A stretch of 64,000 nucleotides of DNA. It comes from Polyangiaceae bacterium (GTDB lineage: Bacteria > Myxococcota_A > Polyangia > Polyangiales > Polyangiaceae). The position numbers and the translations under genes are program-made. The notes beneath the pieces are model-generated. The model was not told the origin of the DNA, did not search any database, and saw only the letters and a program-made list of their open reading frames with translations. Shown one piece after another: positions 34,652 through 43,830 of this stretch. How positions within the stretch are numbered: position 1 is the first letter of the stretch; every line of letters begins with the position of its first letter. The stretch lies in NCBI GenBank assembly GCA_013214025.1, contig JABSRN010000037.1, positions 27,144-91,143 on the forward strand, written 5' to 3'.

Positions 34652-35574
34652 GGAACAGGGTGCCAGCATCGATCCGCCTCGGAGTCGCCGCCGGCCTGAT
34701 GATGCTGGCATGGAGCGGCCCTGTGGCAGCCTTCATCCACGTCGTGAAGCCGGGCGAGACTCTTGCCTCAATCGCCGAGCGGATCTATGGCCGAATCCAA
34801 TACGAAAAATTGCTCGTGACGGCCAACGCCCTCGAAGCCCAGGGGGGAACACGAATCGTCCCCGGAATGCGCTTGGAGGTGCCTGCGGTCACCCATCGAC
34901 AGGTGCGCATCGGCGATACTTGGTCCAGCCTCGCTAGCCGCCTACTTGGCTCCCCCGATCGCGCCGACGCGCTCGCCTTCGCCAATAACAGCAAACCCTG
35001 GCTGGCACCGGAGGAACAAGCGGAGATTCGCGTTCCCTATAATCTCCGCTTGATTGTATCCAGTAGCAACGAGACGATCACCCACATCGCCTACAAATTC
35101 CTTGGCAACAAAAAGAAGGCCTGGCTGTTGGATCGCTACAACCACCTGAAGGGGAAATCGCTCCACCGGGGCGACGTGCTACTGATCCCACTAACCGAAT
35201 TGCCACTGACCCCCGCAGGTAGAGCGGAGGCCAAAACAGCGAGCCTCGCACGTATGTCTGAGGCAGCGGGGGACGCCCGCGCCGCGCAAAACGCGGTGGA
35301 GGCCGAGCTACCGTCGTTAAATGCCGACATCCGCAGCGGCCGTTACGTCGACGCAATCAGCCGGGGAACCACACTGCTCGGGCGTGGTCCTCTGACTCGC
35401 TCCCAGAAGACCACCATCCACTTTCGCCTACTGGAAGCCTACGTCGCTGTCGGAGCCCAGGGCCGCGCGAAGGCCCACTGCCAGGCCTGGAAAAAAACCG
35501 ATCCAAAAATGACGCTCGATCCACTGCGCCACAGCCCGAAAATTCTCGCCGCTTGCGGCGAGCCGAGCAAGTAG
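34648..35574 (+). CDS. Exported LysM-repeat protein
   Basis: 308 residues from the ATG at 34648, which overlaps the upstream stop. A signal peptide (LGVAAGLMMLAWSGPVAAF) precedes a LysM-type domain (HVVKPGETLASIAERIYG, then RIVPGMRLEVP), and two more LysM-like repeats follow (VRIGDTWSSLASRLLG; SSNETITHIAYKFLGNKKKAWLL then LHRGDVLLIPL). LysM modules bind glycan chains of peptidoglycan. The C-terminal 110 residues are helical and unrecognised (a TPR-like ISRGTTLLGRGPLTRSQKTT). It would be a periplasmic peptidoglycan-binding protein. Confidence 0.88.
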   Translation: MRNRVPASIRLGVAAGLMMLAWSGPVAAFIHVVKPGETLASIAERIYGRIQYEKLLVTANALEAQGGTRIVPGMRLEVPAVTHRQVRIGDTWSSLASRLLGSPDRADALAFANNSKPWLAPEEQAEIRVPYNLRLIVSSSNETITHIAYKFLGNKKKAWLLDRYNHLKGKSLHRGDVLLIPLTELPLTPAGRAEAKTASLARMSEAAGDARAAQNAVEAELPSLNADIRSGRYVDAISRGTTLLGRGPLTRSQKTTIHFRLLEAYVAVGAQGRAKAHCQAWKKTDPKMTLDPLRHSPKILAACGEPSK

Positions 35575-35581
35575 CGGCAGT

Positions 35582-36481
35582 ATGGACGGATTTGCGCTCG
35601 ACTGGGCGGACCTCAGCCAACTGCACGTAGTCGCTCGGCAAGTCGCCGAAGGTCTCTATGCCGGGGGGCACCGGAGCCGTCAGCGGGGATCCGGGATCGA
35701 ATTTGGCGGACACCGGAACTACCTGCCCGGGGACGATCTCCGATTCATCGATCATCGCGCGCTGTTGCGCCACGGCAAACTATTGATTCGACAGTTCGAA
35801 ATGGACACCGACCGCAGTGTGCATTTCATGGTCGATCGGAGTGCCTCCATGGCCTTCGCCAGCACCCCACTCGGCACCAAGTACGCGTATTCGGCACTTC
35901 AAGTGGCGGCATTGAGCCGCGTCGCTAATCACAGCGGAGATCCGATCAGCCTCAGCTGGCTCGGCGCCTCGACCACGCCCGGATTCCGACCCAGCCAAGG
36001 CAAAGAAGCCTTTGAGCGCATGCTGGCTAGCCTGGCGGAGACAGCCCCTGGCGGCGATTACTTCGAGGACTCGGAAGATTGGAACCGCAGTCTCGCCGCG
36101 GTTCGTCGCTGGAGCCGCCCCGGATCCATCATCTTGCTCATCAGTGATCTCTTCGATCTCCCCACTCACGCGGTCGATAATTTGGCGAGCCTCAGCGCCA
36201 GCGGGCGGCAGGTGGTAGTCGCCCAAATACTGGACCCGGCAGAACGAGACTTCCAGTTCGATGGCGCTGTTAAGCTCCGCTCCAGCGAAGGAAATATCCG
36301 CATTGAAACGGACAGCCTGACGGCCCGCGAGGCCTATCTGGAGGCCCTTCGATCCCTCGCGCAGCGGTGGTCCGAACGGCTCTTGTCGTCCGGCGGAAAC
36401 TTCGTCCGTGCCACCACCACGGACGATCCGATGGCCACAGTGTTGGCGATATTGAGCGCCATCGAGGGCCGGCGGCCATGA
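35582..36481 (+). CDS. DUF58-domain protein
   Basis: 299 residues. The GHRNYLPGDDLRFIDHRALLRHGKLLIRQFE block is the core motif of DUF58 proteins (RxYxPGDxxRxIDW, here DH instead of DW). Next comes a VWA-like segment with an intact MIDAS (VDRSASM, DxSxS). These proteins work with MoxR AAA+ ATPases. No MoxR gene is present near it; the next gene downstream is the VWA/BatA-like partner, whose ATG overlaps this stop (ATGA). The upstream gene is a LysM protein, 7 bp away. Confidence 0.92.
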   Translation: MDGFALDWADLSQLHVVARQVAEGLYAGGHRSRQRGSGIEFGGHRNYLPGDDLRFIDHRALLRHGKLLIRQFEMDTDRSVHFMVDRSASMAFASTPLGTKYAYSALQVAALSRVANHSGDPISLSWLGASTTPGFRPSQGKEAFERMLASLAETAPGGDYFEDSEDWNRSLAAVRRWSRPGSIILLISDLFDLPTHAVDNLASLSASGRQVVVAQILDPAERDFQFDGAVKLRSSEGNIRIETDSLTAREAYLEALRSLAQRWSERLLSSGGNFVRATTTDDPMATVLAILSAIEGRRP

Positions 36482-38502
36482 ATTTTTTAGTGATAGCAGC
36501 CCTACTCGTCGCTGGGCTTGTGGCGGCACCGATCGTCGCGCACCTGCTAGGGCACGGAAAGGTCGAGGAACAGGAATTTCCACCGGCACGTCTCGTGCGT
36601 GTGGCCGTTCAAGCGACAAAGAAAAAGATCCAATCTCGAGACCGATTGCTGTTGCTCGTTCGAGCGCTAATGATCTGCGGACTGGCGATGCTCGGTGCCA
36701 CTCCCTTGACCCGCTGCTCAAGACTGAGTCTTTCCAGAGACAGCGGCGCCTCCGTAGCCCTCGCCATCCTCATCGACGACTCCATGAGCATGAAAAGTAC
36801 AACCGCCGACGGGAGCACGAGGTTCGCGATCTCGATCGCGGCCGCGGAGGAGATACTGGACAGCGCACGCGAGGGGGACTCGGTATCTATTGTGCTGGCG
36901 GGCAAACCCGCACGGGTGGCGCTGAGCCATACGAGCAATCTAGGCCGCGCGCGCGATTTACTCGCCCAACTCTCCGCAAGCGACCGCTCCAGCGACGTGG
37001 ATCGGGCCCTCGGCATGGCCCACGCAGCACTGCAAAATTTGCCCCACATCGACAAACGCGTGGTCGCTTTCAGCGATTTCGCGGGCTCTCACAGAAGGTC
37101 GCCGGGAGGCTTTTGGTCACCGCTCTCCTCCTTGACTACAAGTGCCGCCAACTGCGGGATCGTGGAAGCTGCCCTGGATAACAAGCGGATTCGAGCGGTG
37201 GTCGCTTGTAATGACCCCAAAGCCAGCGAAGGGCGAACGCTAGAACTACGAAGCCTCCGCTCCGGGCAACGGGGAGCCGCCAAGCTTCCCGGGGTGCTGC
37301 GACCCGAAGCCGTGCTCAACTCCCACCCCTTGGAGGCTCGGGCCGGCGTGCAACGGATCACGCTAGACCTTGAGGACGCAGAGGGGCGATTCACGCTCAG
37401 CATCAGCGGAACCGACAGTCTCACCGACGACGACGATTGTGACGTGTTCCCCGGTGCTCCCGTCACAATCATCGGCGTCGTCGCCGATCCCGCCCATGCG
37501 ACGCCGATGACGGGCGGCGCAACCGTGATCGAACAGGCGATAGCGGCGCTCAACCGCGATGTGGAAATTCGTCCCTTGGGCCTCGTTCCCGACGACAGCG
37601 CTCAGCTGAGAGATTTGGCGTTACTGATAGTAGACGACCCTGCGGGCCTCGATCCCAACACCCGCGCAGCCCTCGACAACTACCTCAAACACGGGGGAGT
37701 ACTGCTCGGCCTGTTGGGTCCCAATGCATCCACGGCGCAGCTATCCACCAACCTGGAGCCCTTTCTGATCGGTGCGCCCCGCTGGGAAAAGGGCTCCGAG
37801 TTTCGCATTGATGCTCCCTCCTTGGCTTGGCTCGGGGTCGAGGCCAGGAGCCTCGACCAGATCGCGCGTGAGGGCCGATCCCGCCTGGACGGCGCCGAGC
37901 TGCCCGATAGTGAGGTCATCGGAAGTTGGGACGATCAGGTACCATTCGCCCTCCGACGACAACTCGGCAGCGGCCAAGTCGTCACGATCGGTCTCCCAGC
38001 ATCGCTACGCCAAAGCGATTTCAGCTTGCGACCCGCCTTCGTCGCGCTGCTCGCCGACTCCATCGACCAAGCGGTGCTTCGCCGCGGCCCGCGTCGGACC
38101 CCCGCTGGCGAGCCCTGGCACTTTCCCGCCACGGGCTCCATCGAAATCGAAGGACCTCAGGGTACCTTAGAACTGCAACAGCGGAGTTCGGCGAGCTGCC
38201 CAGAATCCGACCCCGCTTGCGACACGGGAGCGGTGGGGCGAGTCGCGATACCGGAACAACACGGCGTCTACGAAATTTCGTTGAAGGAAGAGACCCAACA
38301 GCGATTGGTGGTCCTATCGGCCGCCGAAATCATCGACCCACCCCAGGACGTGCCCACGGCCCAATCCGACAGCTCCGCCACCGGTCCGCGGGCATTGGTG
38401 GACGCTTCTGGAGAGTTCGCCCTCGCTCTACTCGCACTGCTCGCACTCGAACTAGCCCTCCGCCGACGCCACCAAATTCGCGCCCTCGGCGGGGCGGCGT
38501 GA
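36478..38502 (+). CDS. BatA-like VWA membrane protein
   Basis: 674 residues from the ATG at 36478. The N-terminal hydrophobic helix (LVIAALLVAGLVAAPIVAHLL, then a short basic loop) and the second helix (LLLLVRALMICGLAMLGATPL) match the BatA N-terminal domain, and a VWA domain follows with an intact MIDAS, LIDDSMSM (DxSxS). The large middle region (about 200-560) is mixed beta with a glutamine-amidotransferase-like VVADPAHA, LLIVDDPAGLD and GGVLLGLLGP pattern. The C-terminus has another hydrophobic helix (FALALLALLALELAL). The protein sits in the inner membrane facing the periplasm. Confidence 0.9.
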   Translation: MNFLVIAALLVAGLVAAPIVAHLLGHGKVEEQEFPPARLVRVAVQATKKKIQSRDRLLLLVRALMICGLAMLGATPLTRCSRLSLSRDSGASVALAILIDDSMSMKSTTADGSTRFAISIAAAEEILDSAREGDSVSIVLAGKPARVALSHTSNLGRARDLLAQLSASDRSSDVDRALGMAHAALQNLPHIDKRVVAFSDFAGSHRRSPGGFWSPLSSLTTSAANCGIVEAALDNKRIRAVVACNDPKASEGRTLELRSLRSGQRGAAKLPGVLRPEAVLNSHPLEARAGVQRITLDLEDAEGRFTLSISGTDSLTDDDDCDVFPGAPVTIIGVVADPAHATPMTGGATVIEQAIAALNRDVEIRPLGLVPDDSAQLRDLALLIVDDPAGLDPNTRAALDNYLKHGGVLLGLLGPNASTAQLSTNLEPFLIGAPRWEKGSEFRIDAPSLAWLGVEARSLDQIAREGRSRLDGAELPDSEVIGSWDDQVPFALRRQLGSGQVVTIGLPASLRQSDFSLRPAFVALLADSIDQAVLRRGPRRTPAGEPWHFPATGSIEIEGPQGTLELQQRSSASCPESDPACDTGAVGRVAIPEQHGVYEISLKEETQQRLVVLSAAEIIDPPQDVPTAQSDSSATGPRALVDASGEFALALLALLALELALRRRHQIRALGGAA

Positions 38503-38629
38503 ACCGCTCGCCAGCCGAGGCAAGCGGAATCCACCGCTTCTTGCGCAGAAATACCTGCGGCCAGCCGAGCTCCCACGATCGACACAGCGCGGATGAATTC
38601 GCTGAAATTCCATGATAGTCGACTCGGCA

Positions 38630-39172
38630 ATGACTCGCCGAAGCGCTATTTTTGCGCTGTGCATCAGCGCAGCATGGGGTTGCTCTAGCGGGGTCTACGG
38701 GCACTCTCGTATTTACTCGCCGCTTTCCGATGAGGAAGACGCGCTGGAAGGCGCAGTCGCCTACGATCCGGTAATGGCAGCTCGCGATCCCGAAGGCTGG
38801 AAGTCCAAATCTGTCACGTTGTTCGGAGTCGTCACGGCGCGCAACACCGGACAAAAAGGAAAAACCGACATCACTCTCAGCGTGCGCAGCTTGGAACCAC
38901 GAAATCTCTGTGAGACCCGGTCCGAGGACAGTTGTCGTGTCACCGTCGGAGATAGAGCCCACGCCACGATGCACGCCGATCTCCAGCTATCGACCGATGA
39001 CGATATCGGCAAGCACAGCGTCGGCCCCGGCTCACTGCTGCGTGTGATCGGCCGCCTGAACGACGAGGTGCACCCGGGCGACGGCAGCGCCGTTTTATCC
39101 GCAAGCTACTACCGGCATTGGCCGAGAGGGTTCTACGTCACTTCTGCTGCCCGCGAGCACATGCGCCGCTAA
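38630..39172 (+). CDS. Lipoprotein, Slp-like candidate
   Basis: 180 residues from the ATG at 38630 (an ATG at 38612 would add six). A signal peptide ends in a lipobox (LCISAAWGC). The mature part starts SSGVYGHSRIYSPL and contains YDPVMAARDPEGWKSKSVTLFGVVTARN, a pattern seen in Slp-type outer-membrane lipoproteins (OB-like strands), and VLRVIG-like GSLLRVIGRLNDEV. The assignment to Slp is a resemblance only. The gene stands alone between BatA-like and the SurA-like gene. Confidence 0.7.
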   Translation: MTRRSAIFALCISAAWGCSSGVYGHSRIYSPLSDEEDALEGAVAYDPVMAARDPEGWKSKSVTLFGVVTARNTGQKGKTDITLSVRSLEPRNLCETRSEDSCRVTVGDRAHATMHADLQLSTDDDIGKHSVGPGSLLRVIGRLNDEVHPGDGSAVLSASYYRHWPRGFYVTSAAREHMRR

Positions 39173-39279
39173 TCCTTAGGGTAGCTCATGCATCCATGCA
39201 TTTGACGCATCGCCGCTACACTTCGACAACAATCCATCGATAACAGCGCCCAGTCCACACCAACGCCAGCCCCCCCCCG

Positions 39280-40293
39280 ATGAACGAAGCTCAGCCCACT
39301 CCCCCCCAGTCCCCTCTCGCCCTGAAAACGGCGCGCAGGCTGTGCCATATCGGCTGCATCACCGCGGTGGTCGCCTCGATCGTGCTGCTCAGCCTCACAG
39401 CGCAGGCGACCGTGGTGGAACGAGTGGTGGCGGTGATTGGACAACGCGCGGTGTTGCTGAGCGAACTGCGCACACGAGCCAAACCCTTTCTCTCCCGAAT
39501 TCACCGGGAAGTCCCGCCCGGGGCTCCGCGAACGGCTGCTGTTTCCCAGCTGTATTCCAGCCTGTTGGACCGAATGATCGACGAAGAGCTGCAGCACCGA
39601 ACCGCCAACAAAGCGCGTTTAGGTGTGACCGCTCAAGAAGTCGACGATGCTCTCAAACGGGTCGCCAAGCAGAACAAACTGACCGTGAAACAACTGCTCG
39701 ACGAAGCGCGATCCACCGGCCTCAGTCCCCGGGACTACCGAAAAGAACTTCACCAACAGTTGCTAGAAGCCAAGCTCATCAACCTACGTGTCCAAGGCCG
39801 GATCCGCGTCAGCGAGGCAGATCTGCACGCCTCCTACCGCGCCATGGTGCTCGACGAACGCCGAAGATTGCCCTTCCGCATCGCGATGATCAGTTTGGAT
39901 CCCAAAGCGGCTGGCGCCAAGAAGCTTGCCGCAAGCATCGCGAAGCAAGCGCAGGACGGAAGCGATTTCGCAACCCTGGCCCGGCGTCACTCCGACGACA
40001 AAAGCACACGGAGCGCCGGTGGACTGCTGCCGAAAATGGCGCCCGGCAAGTTCGCTCCGAGCATCGACAAGTTGATCTCTCAGCTCGAAGTTGGCGAGAC
40101 CAGCGCACCAATCTCCACGGGACCTAAACTTGTGGTCATTCAGTTGATCGAGCGAGAAGCCAGCCAATTGCCCGCCTACGAGGCGTCGAAACGCGAAATC
40201 CACCAGCGCGTCTACATGAACAAAATGGAGAAGGCCCGACGCCAATGGTTGGACGGACTGCGCAAGCGAACCCACGTCGACATCCGCCTGTAG
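39280..40293 (+). CDS. SurA-like periplasmic peptidyl-prolyl isomerase
   Basis: 337 residues. A long N-terminus is followed by a hydrophobic signal segment (ITAVVASIVLLSLTAQA). Next comes a SurA-type N-domain (VVERVVAVIGQRAVLLSEL, LLDRMIDEELQHRTA). At about residues 195-290 lies one parvulin/rotamase domain (LPFRIAMISLD, ASIAKQAQDGSDFATLARRHSDD, GGLLPKMAPGKF). E. coli SurA has two such domains, so this is a shorter relative. It helps outer-membrane protein folding. A run of nine C (39270-39278) sits two bases before the ATG, in place of a ribosome-binding site. Confidence 0.9.
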   Translation: MNEAQPTPPQSPLALKTARRLCHIGCITAVVASIVLLSLTAQATVVERVVAVIGQRAVLLSELRTRAKPFLSRIHREVPPGAPRTAAVSQLYSSLLDRMIDEELQHRTANKARLGVTAQEVDDALKRVAKQNKLTVKQLLDEARSTGLSPRDYRKELHQQLLEAKLINLRVQGRIRVSEADLHASYRAMVLDERRRLPFRIAMISLDPKAAGAKKLAASIAKQAQDGSDFATLARRHSDDKSTRSAGGLLPKMAPGKFAPSIDKLISQLEVGETSAPISTGPKLVVIQLIEREASQLPAYEASKREIHQRVYMNKMEKARRQWLDGLRKRTHVDIRL

Positions 40294-40637
40294 CCAGGAG
40301 CCGCGCGCCTGCTCCCGCCAGCTTGACTCCTGGCGTCTTCCTACGGCGTGCCTCCGAGGGCTCTGCGTCGCCGACCGCGGGCACTTTGCCCACCATTTTC
40401 AGTTGTCAGATTGTCCCAGTCGGGGGGCGGACGACGTCAGCTTGACTGAGTCGCCGCAGCTGGCGGCCACAAGGCCGGAGCTCCCGGCATTTCGATCCGT
40501 TCGAGTCCGCTGCCCGGCACTCGAAATCAGCCATATCTGCCTGATGTTTCAACCATACCAACGCTGCTGGATGGGGTGCCTTCGTCCCGAGCTCGCATTT
40601 GCTCCTTGGCACGCTCTGTGCTCAAAGAACGGCCACG
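40294..40637. other. Intergenic region
   Basis: 344 bp between the SurA-like gene and the MYXO-CTERM protein gene. It contains an 8-bp inverted repeat just after the SurA stop (gccaggag near 40293 and ctcctggc near 40328) with a long loop, a possible weak terminator. No gene, RNA or clear promoter is evident. Confidence 0.4.
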
Positions 40638-41768
40638 ATGTGCGGTCAACGCCCCCTTACTTCCATAACTCGTGCCGTCGCGATTTGCTGCGCCCTCCTG
40701 TTCACCCTGCTTAGCAGCTCGGTGTCTGCTCAAACCCTCACGGCCAAGATCCGTGACGGCTCGCCCGAGCGCAGCGAGACCCGCACCTACAAGCCCTACT
40801 TCGTCAACCAGCAGGACTGCACCGACAACATCGAGTTCGAGTTCGAGCTCACGGTCTCCCCTGCCGGAGAATCCGATATCGAAGTCTGGGTGGGCGAAGG
40901 TACACAGGACTGCAGTACGACAGCGCAGCAGGACACCTCCGACTGCTGGAGTCCGACGAGCTTCATCCAATCACTGGAAACCGACTTCCACAGCCTCACC
41001 GCCTCCCAACTGGTGCCCGAAGGAGACTGCAGCGGTGGCACGGGCACGACGTCAGCGTCCGTTCGAATTTTCTTCATTCTAAACGGCTCCATCATCGCTG
41101 AGCCTACCTACGTCGGCACCGACGGCTTCGGTTTCGATCTAGGGGCACCCGCCGCCCCGGTCATCGTCACCGCGAACGCCGGCGAAGAGCGCATCCACCT
41201 GGCTGTGACTCCGACCAACGGCACCAATCTAGAATACAAACTGTACTGCCGCCCCACCGAGGCCGAGGGCACGACCACGACTACCACTACCACCCTCGAT
41301 TCCGGCACGACAAACACCGCTGTCTCGGACGCCGGCACCAGCGAGGACGGCGGCATTGCGGACGGCGGCCGCACGGAGTCCAGTACCGATACTCAGACCA
41401 CCATCACGACAACAACCGGTGGTTGCGCATTCAGCACCCCACCAACGGACGCTGATCTCTGCGGTAAAATCAGCGCCAGCGAAGCCAGCAGTCCCAGCAC
41501 CGACGATCACCTCACCATCGGTCTCGAGTATGCGGTGGTGATGGTCGCCGTCGATCAAAACGGCAATGAAAGTCTCCCTTCGAATGTGGAATGCGCCACC
41601 CCCATGGTCGTCAACGACTTCTTCGAACTCTACAAGGACGCGGGAGGGGTCGGCGGCGGCGGTTTCTGTTCGATCCATCGCCCCCTCGCTTCCAGCCGCT
41701 CAGCGCTCGCGGCACTGTTGGCCCTAGGCGCTGTTCTCTTCACCGCACGTCGCCGGAGCCAGTCATGA
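40638..41768 (+). CDS. Exported protein with MYXO-CTERM-type tail
   Basis: 376 residues from the ATG at 40638; a TTG 39 bp upstream is in frame. A signal peptide (AICCALLFTLLSSSVSAQ) is followed by a Cys-containing domain and one fibronectin-III-like region (PAAPVIVTANAGEERIHLAV, then VMVAVDQNGNESLPS) interrupted by a Thr/Asp/Gly-rich insert with TTTTTTTT. The end is a Gly-rich stretch with a Cys (GGGGFCSIHR), a hydrophobic helix (ALAALLALGAVLFTA) and RRRSQS, the layout of MYXO-CTERM cell-surface sorting signals. The stop overlaps the start of an outer-membrane barrel gene; the pair recalls the MXAN_2561/MXAN_2562 neighbours of Myxococcus. Confidence 0.88.
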   Translation: MCGQRPLTSITRAVAICCALLFTLLSSSVSAQTLTAKIRDGSPERSETRTYKPYFVNQQDCTDNIEFEFELTVSPAGESDIEVWVGEGTQDCSTTAQQDTSDCWSPTSFIQSLETDFHSLTASQLVPEGDCSGGTGTTSASVRIFFILNGSIIAEPTYVGTDGFGFDLGAPAAPVIVTANAGEERIHLAVTPTNGTNLEYKLYCRPTEAEGTTTTTTTTLDSGTTNTAVSDAGTSEDGGIADGGRTESSTDTQTTITTTTGGCAFSTPPTDADLCGKISASEASSPSTDDHLTIGLEYAVVMVAVDQNGNESLPSNVECATPMVVNDFFELYKDAGGVGGGGFCSIHRPLASSRSALAALLALGAVLFTARRRSQS

Positions 41769-42523
41769 CATCTCAAGCTCTTCTCCGCTCCGCGCTGGTC
41801 GGCTGCCTGCTGGCCAGCGCCACCCCCGCATGGGCCCAAATGGGAGACGACTGGAACACGCCAAACACCGATGACCGTGTGCTGCCGTCCTCCCCACAAA
41901 ACGCCGCCTTCGAGTTGCGCATCGGAAAGTACCTGCCGGAGGTGGACGGCGGAGTCGAAGACGGAGCCTTCGCCCAAGTCTTTGGCAACGACGACCGCTA
42001 CATCATCGGCTTTGAGGTGGACTGGCAGTTCTTACGAGTCGGTCAGTTCGCCAGCCTTGGAGCGGGCTTCGGCCTCAGCTACACTAAGCTCGGAGGCAGC
42101 GGCATCGGCGAAACCGGCGAGCCAACCAGTGAGGAAAATACCTTTTCGCTCTACCCCATGAGCCTCGTAGGCGTGCTACGCGTAGATTTTCTCGCGCGGG
42201 AAACCCCGGTGCCTCTCGTGCCCTACGGTAAAGCTGGCTTAGGTTACGCAATCTGGCGGGTGACGGACGACCGCGGAGTGCTGCACTCCGAGGAGGGCAT
42301 CGTTGCCAGCGATGTCTCCTACGGCACTCACCTCGCCCTAGGCCTGATGTTTTTGCTCGATCCCTTTGACGCCACAGCCGCGGTACAGATCGACGAAAAC
42401 TCGGGCATCAACAACTCGTACGTTTTTGCCGAGTACACCATGCGAGATCTCGACGGATTCGACAGCTCCCAGATGCAAGTCGGGGACAGCAGTTGGATCT
42501 TCGGGCTCGCCCTGGAGATGTAG
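41765..42523 (+). CDS. Outer-membrane beta-barrel protein (MXAN_2562-like)
   Basis: 252 residues. The ATG overlaps the preceding stop (ATGA). A signal peptide (SALVGCLLASATPAWA) precedes alternating beta strands (AAFELRIGKYLPEVDGG, YIIGFEVDWQFLRV, ASLGAGFGLSYTKLGG, VPLVPYGKAGLGYAIW, GTHLALGLMFLLDPFD), with the chain ending in WIFGLALEM. The GKYLPEVD N-terminal motif and the genetic pairing with a MYXO-CTERM protein suggest the MXAN_2562 family. Function is unknown; a partner for surface display or anchoring of its neighbour is inference. Confidence 0.85.
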   Translation: MTSQALLRSALVGCLLASATPAWAQMGDDWNTPNTDDRVLPSSPQNAAFELRIGKYLPEVDGGVEDGAFAQVFGNDDRYIIGFEVDWQFLRVGQFASLGAGFGLSYTKLGGSGIGETGEPTSEENTFSLYPMSLVGVLRVDFLARETPVPLVPYGKAGLGYAIWRVTDDRGVLHSEEGIVASDVSYGTHLALGLMFLLDPFDATAAVQIDENSGINNSYVFAEYTMRDLDGFDSSQMQVGDSSWIFGLALEM

Positions 42524-42579
42524 CCAATCTGTTGACCGCCGATCGACAGCATGTCTGTTTGCGGACGCCACAAACGGGA

Positions 42580-42612
42580 AACAGACACGCCCGGATCCGG
42601 AGCGTGTCTGTT
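42580..42612. terminator. Strong inverted repeat between convergent genes
   Basis: aacagacacgc (42580-42590) and gcgtgtctgtt (42602-42612) form a perfect 11-bp stem; the 11-nt loop is itself mostly palindromic (ccggatccgg). A third, related arm tgtctgttt (42552-42560) can pair with the left arm instead. It lies between the barrel gene end (42523) and the recA end (42650), so it may stop transcription from both sides. Confidence 0.75.
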
Positions 42613-42649
42613 CGCGAGCAGACCTCTTCAGTCTGACGGCAAGGCGCGA

Positions 42650-43828
42650 TCAGTTGGGACGCGCACCGCGCTTGGCAGCAGCAGCCCGGCCTGTGCCATT
42701 GGGCTTCGACTTGGCCTCTGCCTTGGCCTTTGTTTCCTTGCCACCCTTGCCCTCAGCTGCGGTGGCCTCGCCCTTAGCGTCATCTGACTTTTCATCCTCT
42801 CGGGCGTAAGGACCGATCTTGTGATGCTTCAAAATCTTTTGTTCGACCTTCGCCATCAGCTCGGGATGCTCTTCGAGATAGGTGCGTGAATTATCGCGCC
42901 CCTGCCCGATGCGCTCGCCATCGACGGAGTACCAAGCGCCGGCTTTCTGTACGACGGCGATGTCCACGCCCATGTCCAAGATCTCTCCGGACTTGCTAAC
43001 ACCCTTGCCGTACAGAATGTCGAACTCCGCCTCACGGAAAGGCGGCGCCATCTTGTTTTTGACGACCTTGATGCGGGTACGGTTGCCGACAACAACCATA
43101 TCCCCTTTCTTGTCCTTGCTCTGTTCCTTGATGGCGCCGATGCGACGGATATCCAACCGAACCGAAGAGTAAAACTTGAGAGCGTTACCACCCGTGGTGG
43201 TCTCCGGGCTGCCAAACATGACGCCGATCTTCATACGAATTTGGTTCGTAAACATCAGCGTGCACTTCGAGCGATTGATCGACCCCGTCAGTTTGCGCAA
43301 AGCTTGGCTCATCAGCCGCGCCTGCAAACCAACGTGGGAAGCGCCCATGTCGCCTTCGATTTCCGCCCGCGGAACCAGCGCCGCGACCGAATCGACAATG
43401 ATCAGTTCAACCGCTCCCGATCGCACCAACATCTCAGCGATCTCAAGAGCCTGCTCGCCGTAGTCCGGCTGACTGATGAGCAGATCGTCCGTCTTGACGC
43501 CTAGCTGGCGCGCGTAGGTAACGTCGAGGGCGTGCTCGGCATCGATGAAGGCGCACACACCACCGGCCTTTTGTACGCTGGCGATCGCGTGCAGCGTCAT
43601 CGTCGTCTTGCCGCTCGACTCCGGTCCGTAAATTTCCATGATCCGGCCGCGGGGATACCCGCCGATGCCGAGCCCGACATCCAAACCGAGGGAACCCGTC
43701 GGCACGGTGGGGATATCCCCGCCGATGCACTCGTTACCGCTGAGCCGCATAATGGCCCCCCGGCCGTATTCCTTCTCGATGTTCGCTAGGGTGAGCTCGA
43801 GGGCCTTTGATTTCTCTTTGTCGTCCAT
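42650..43828 (-). CDS. recA: Recombinase RecA
   Basis: 392 residues. All RecA landmarks are present: the N-terminal [21 protein letters not shown], Walker [10 protein letters not shown] at about 70, Walker [12 protein letters not shown] with [10 protein letters not shown] of loop L1 following, the [13 protein letters not shown] stretch and the L2 region ([15 protein letters not shown]). RecA forms filaments on ssDNA, drives strand exchange and triggers LexA cleavage. The C-terminus is longer than in E. coli and rich in Lys, Ala and Gly ([18 protein letters not shown]). The ATG start is at 43828; upstream sequence carries a well-formed promoter and GTTCAG boxes. Confidence 0.99.
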   Translation of the reverse strand: MDDKEKSKALELTLANIEKEYGRGAIMRLSGNECIGGDIPTVPTGSLGLDVGLGIGGYPRGRIMEIYGPESSGKTTMTLHAIASVQKAGGVCAFIDAEHALDVTYARQLGVKTDDLLISQPDYGEQALEIAEMLVRSGAVELIIVDSVAALVPRAEIEGDMGASHVGLQARLMSQALRKLTGSINRSKCTLMFTNQIRMKIGVMFGSPETTTGGNALKFYSSVRLDIRRIGAIKEQSKDKKGDMVVVGNRTRIKVVKNKMAPPFREAEFDILYGKGVSKSGEILDMGVDIAVVQKAGAWYSVDGERIGQGRDNSRTYLEEHPELMAKVEQKILKHHKIGPYAREDEKSDDAKGEATAAEGKGGKETKAKAEAKSKPNGTGRAAAAKRGARPN

Positions 43829-43830
43829 TT

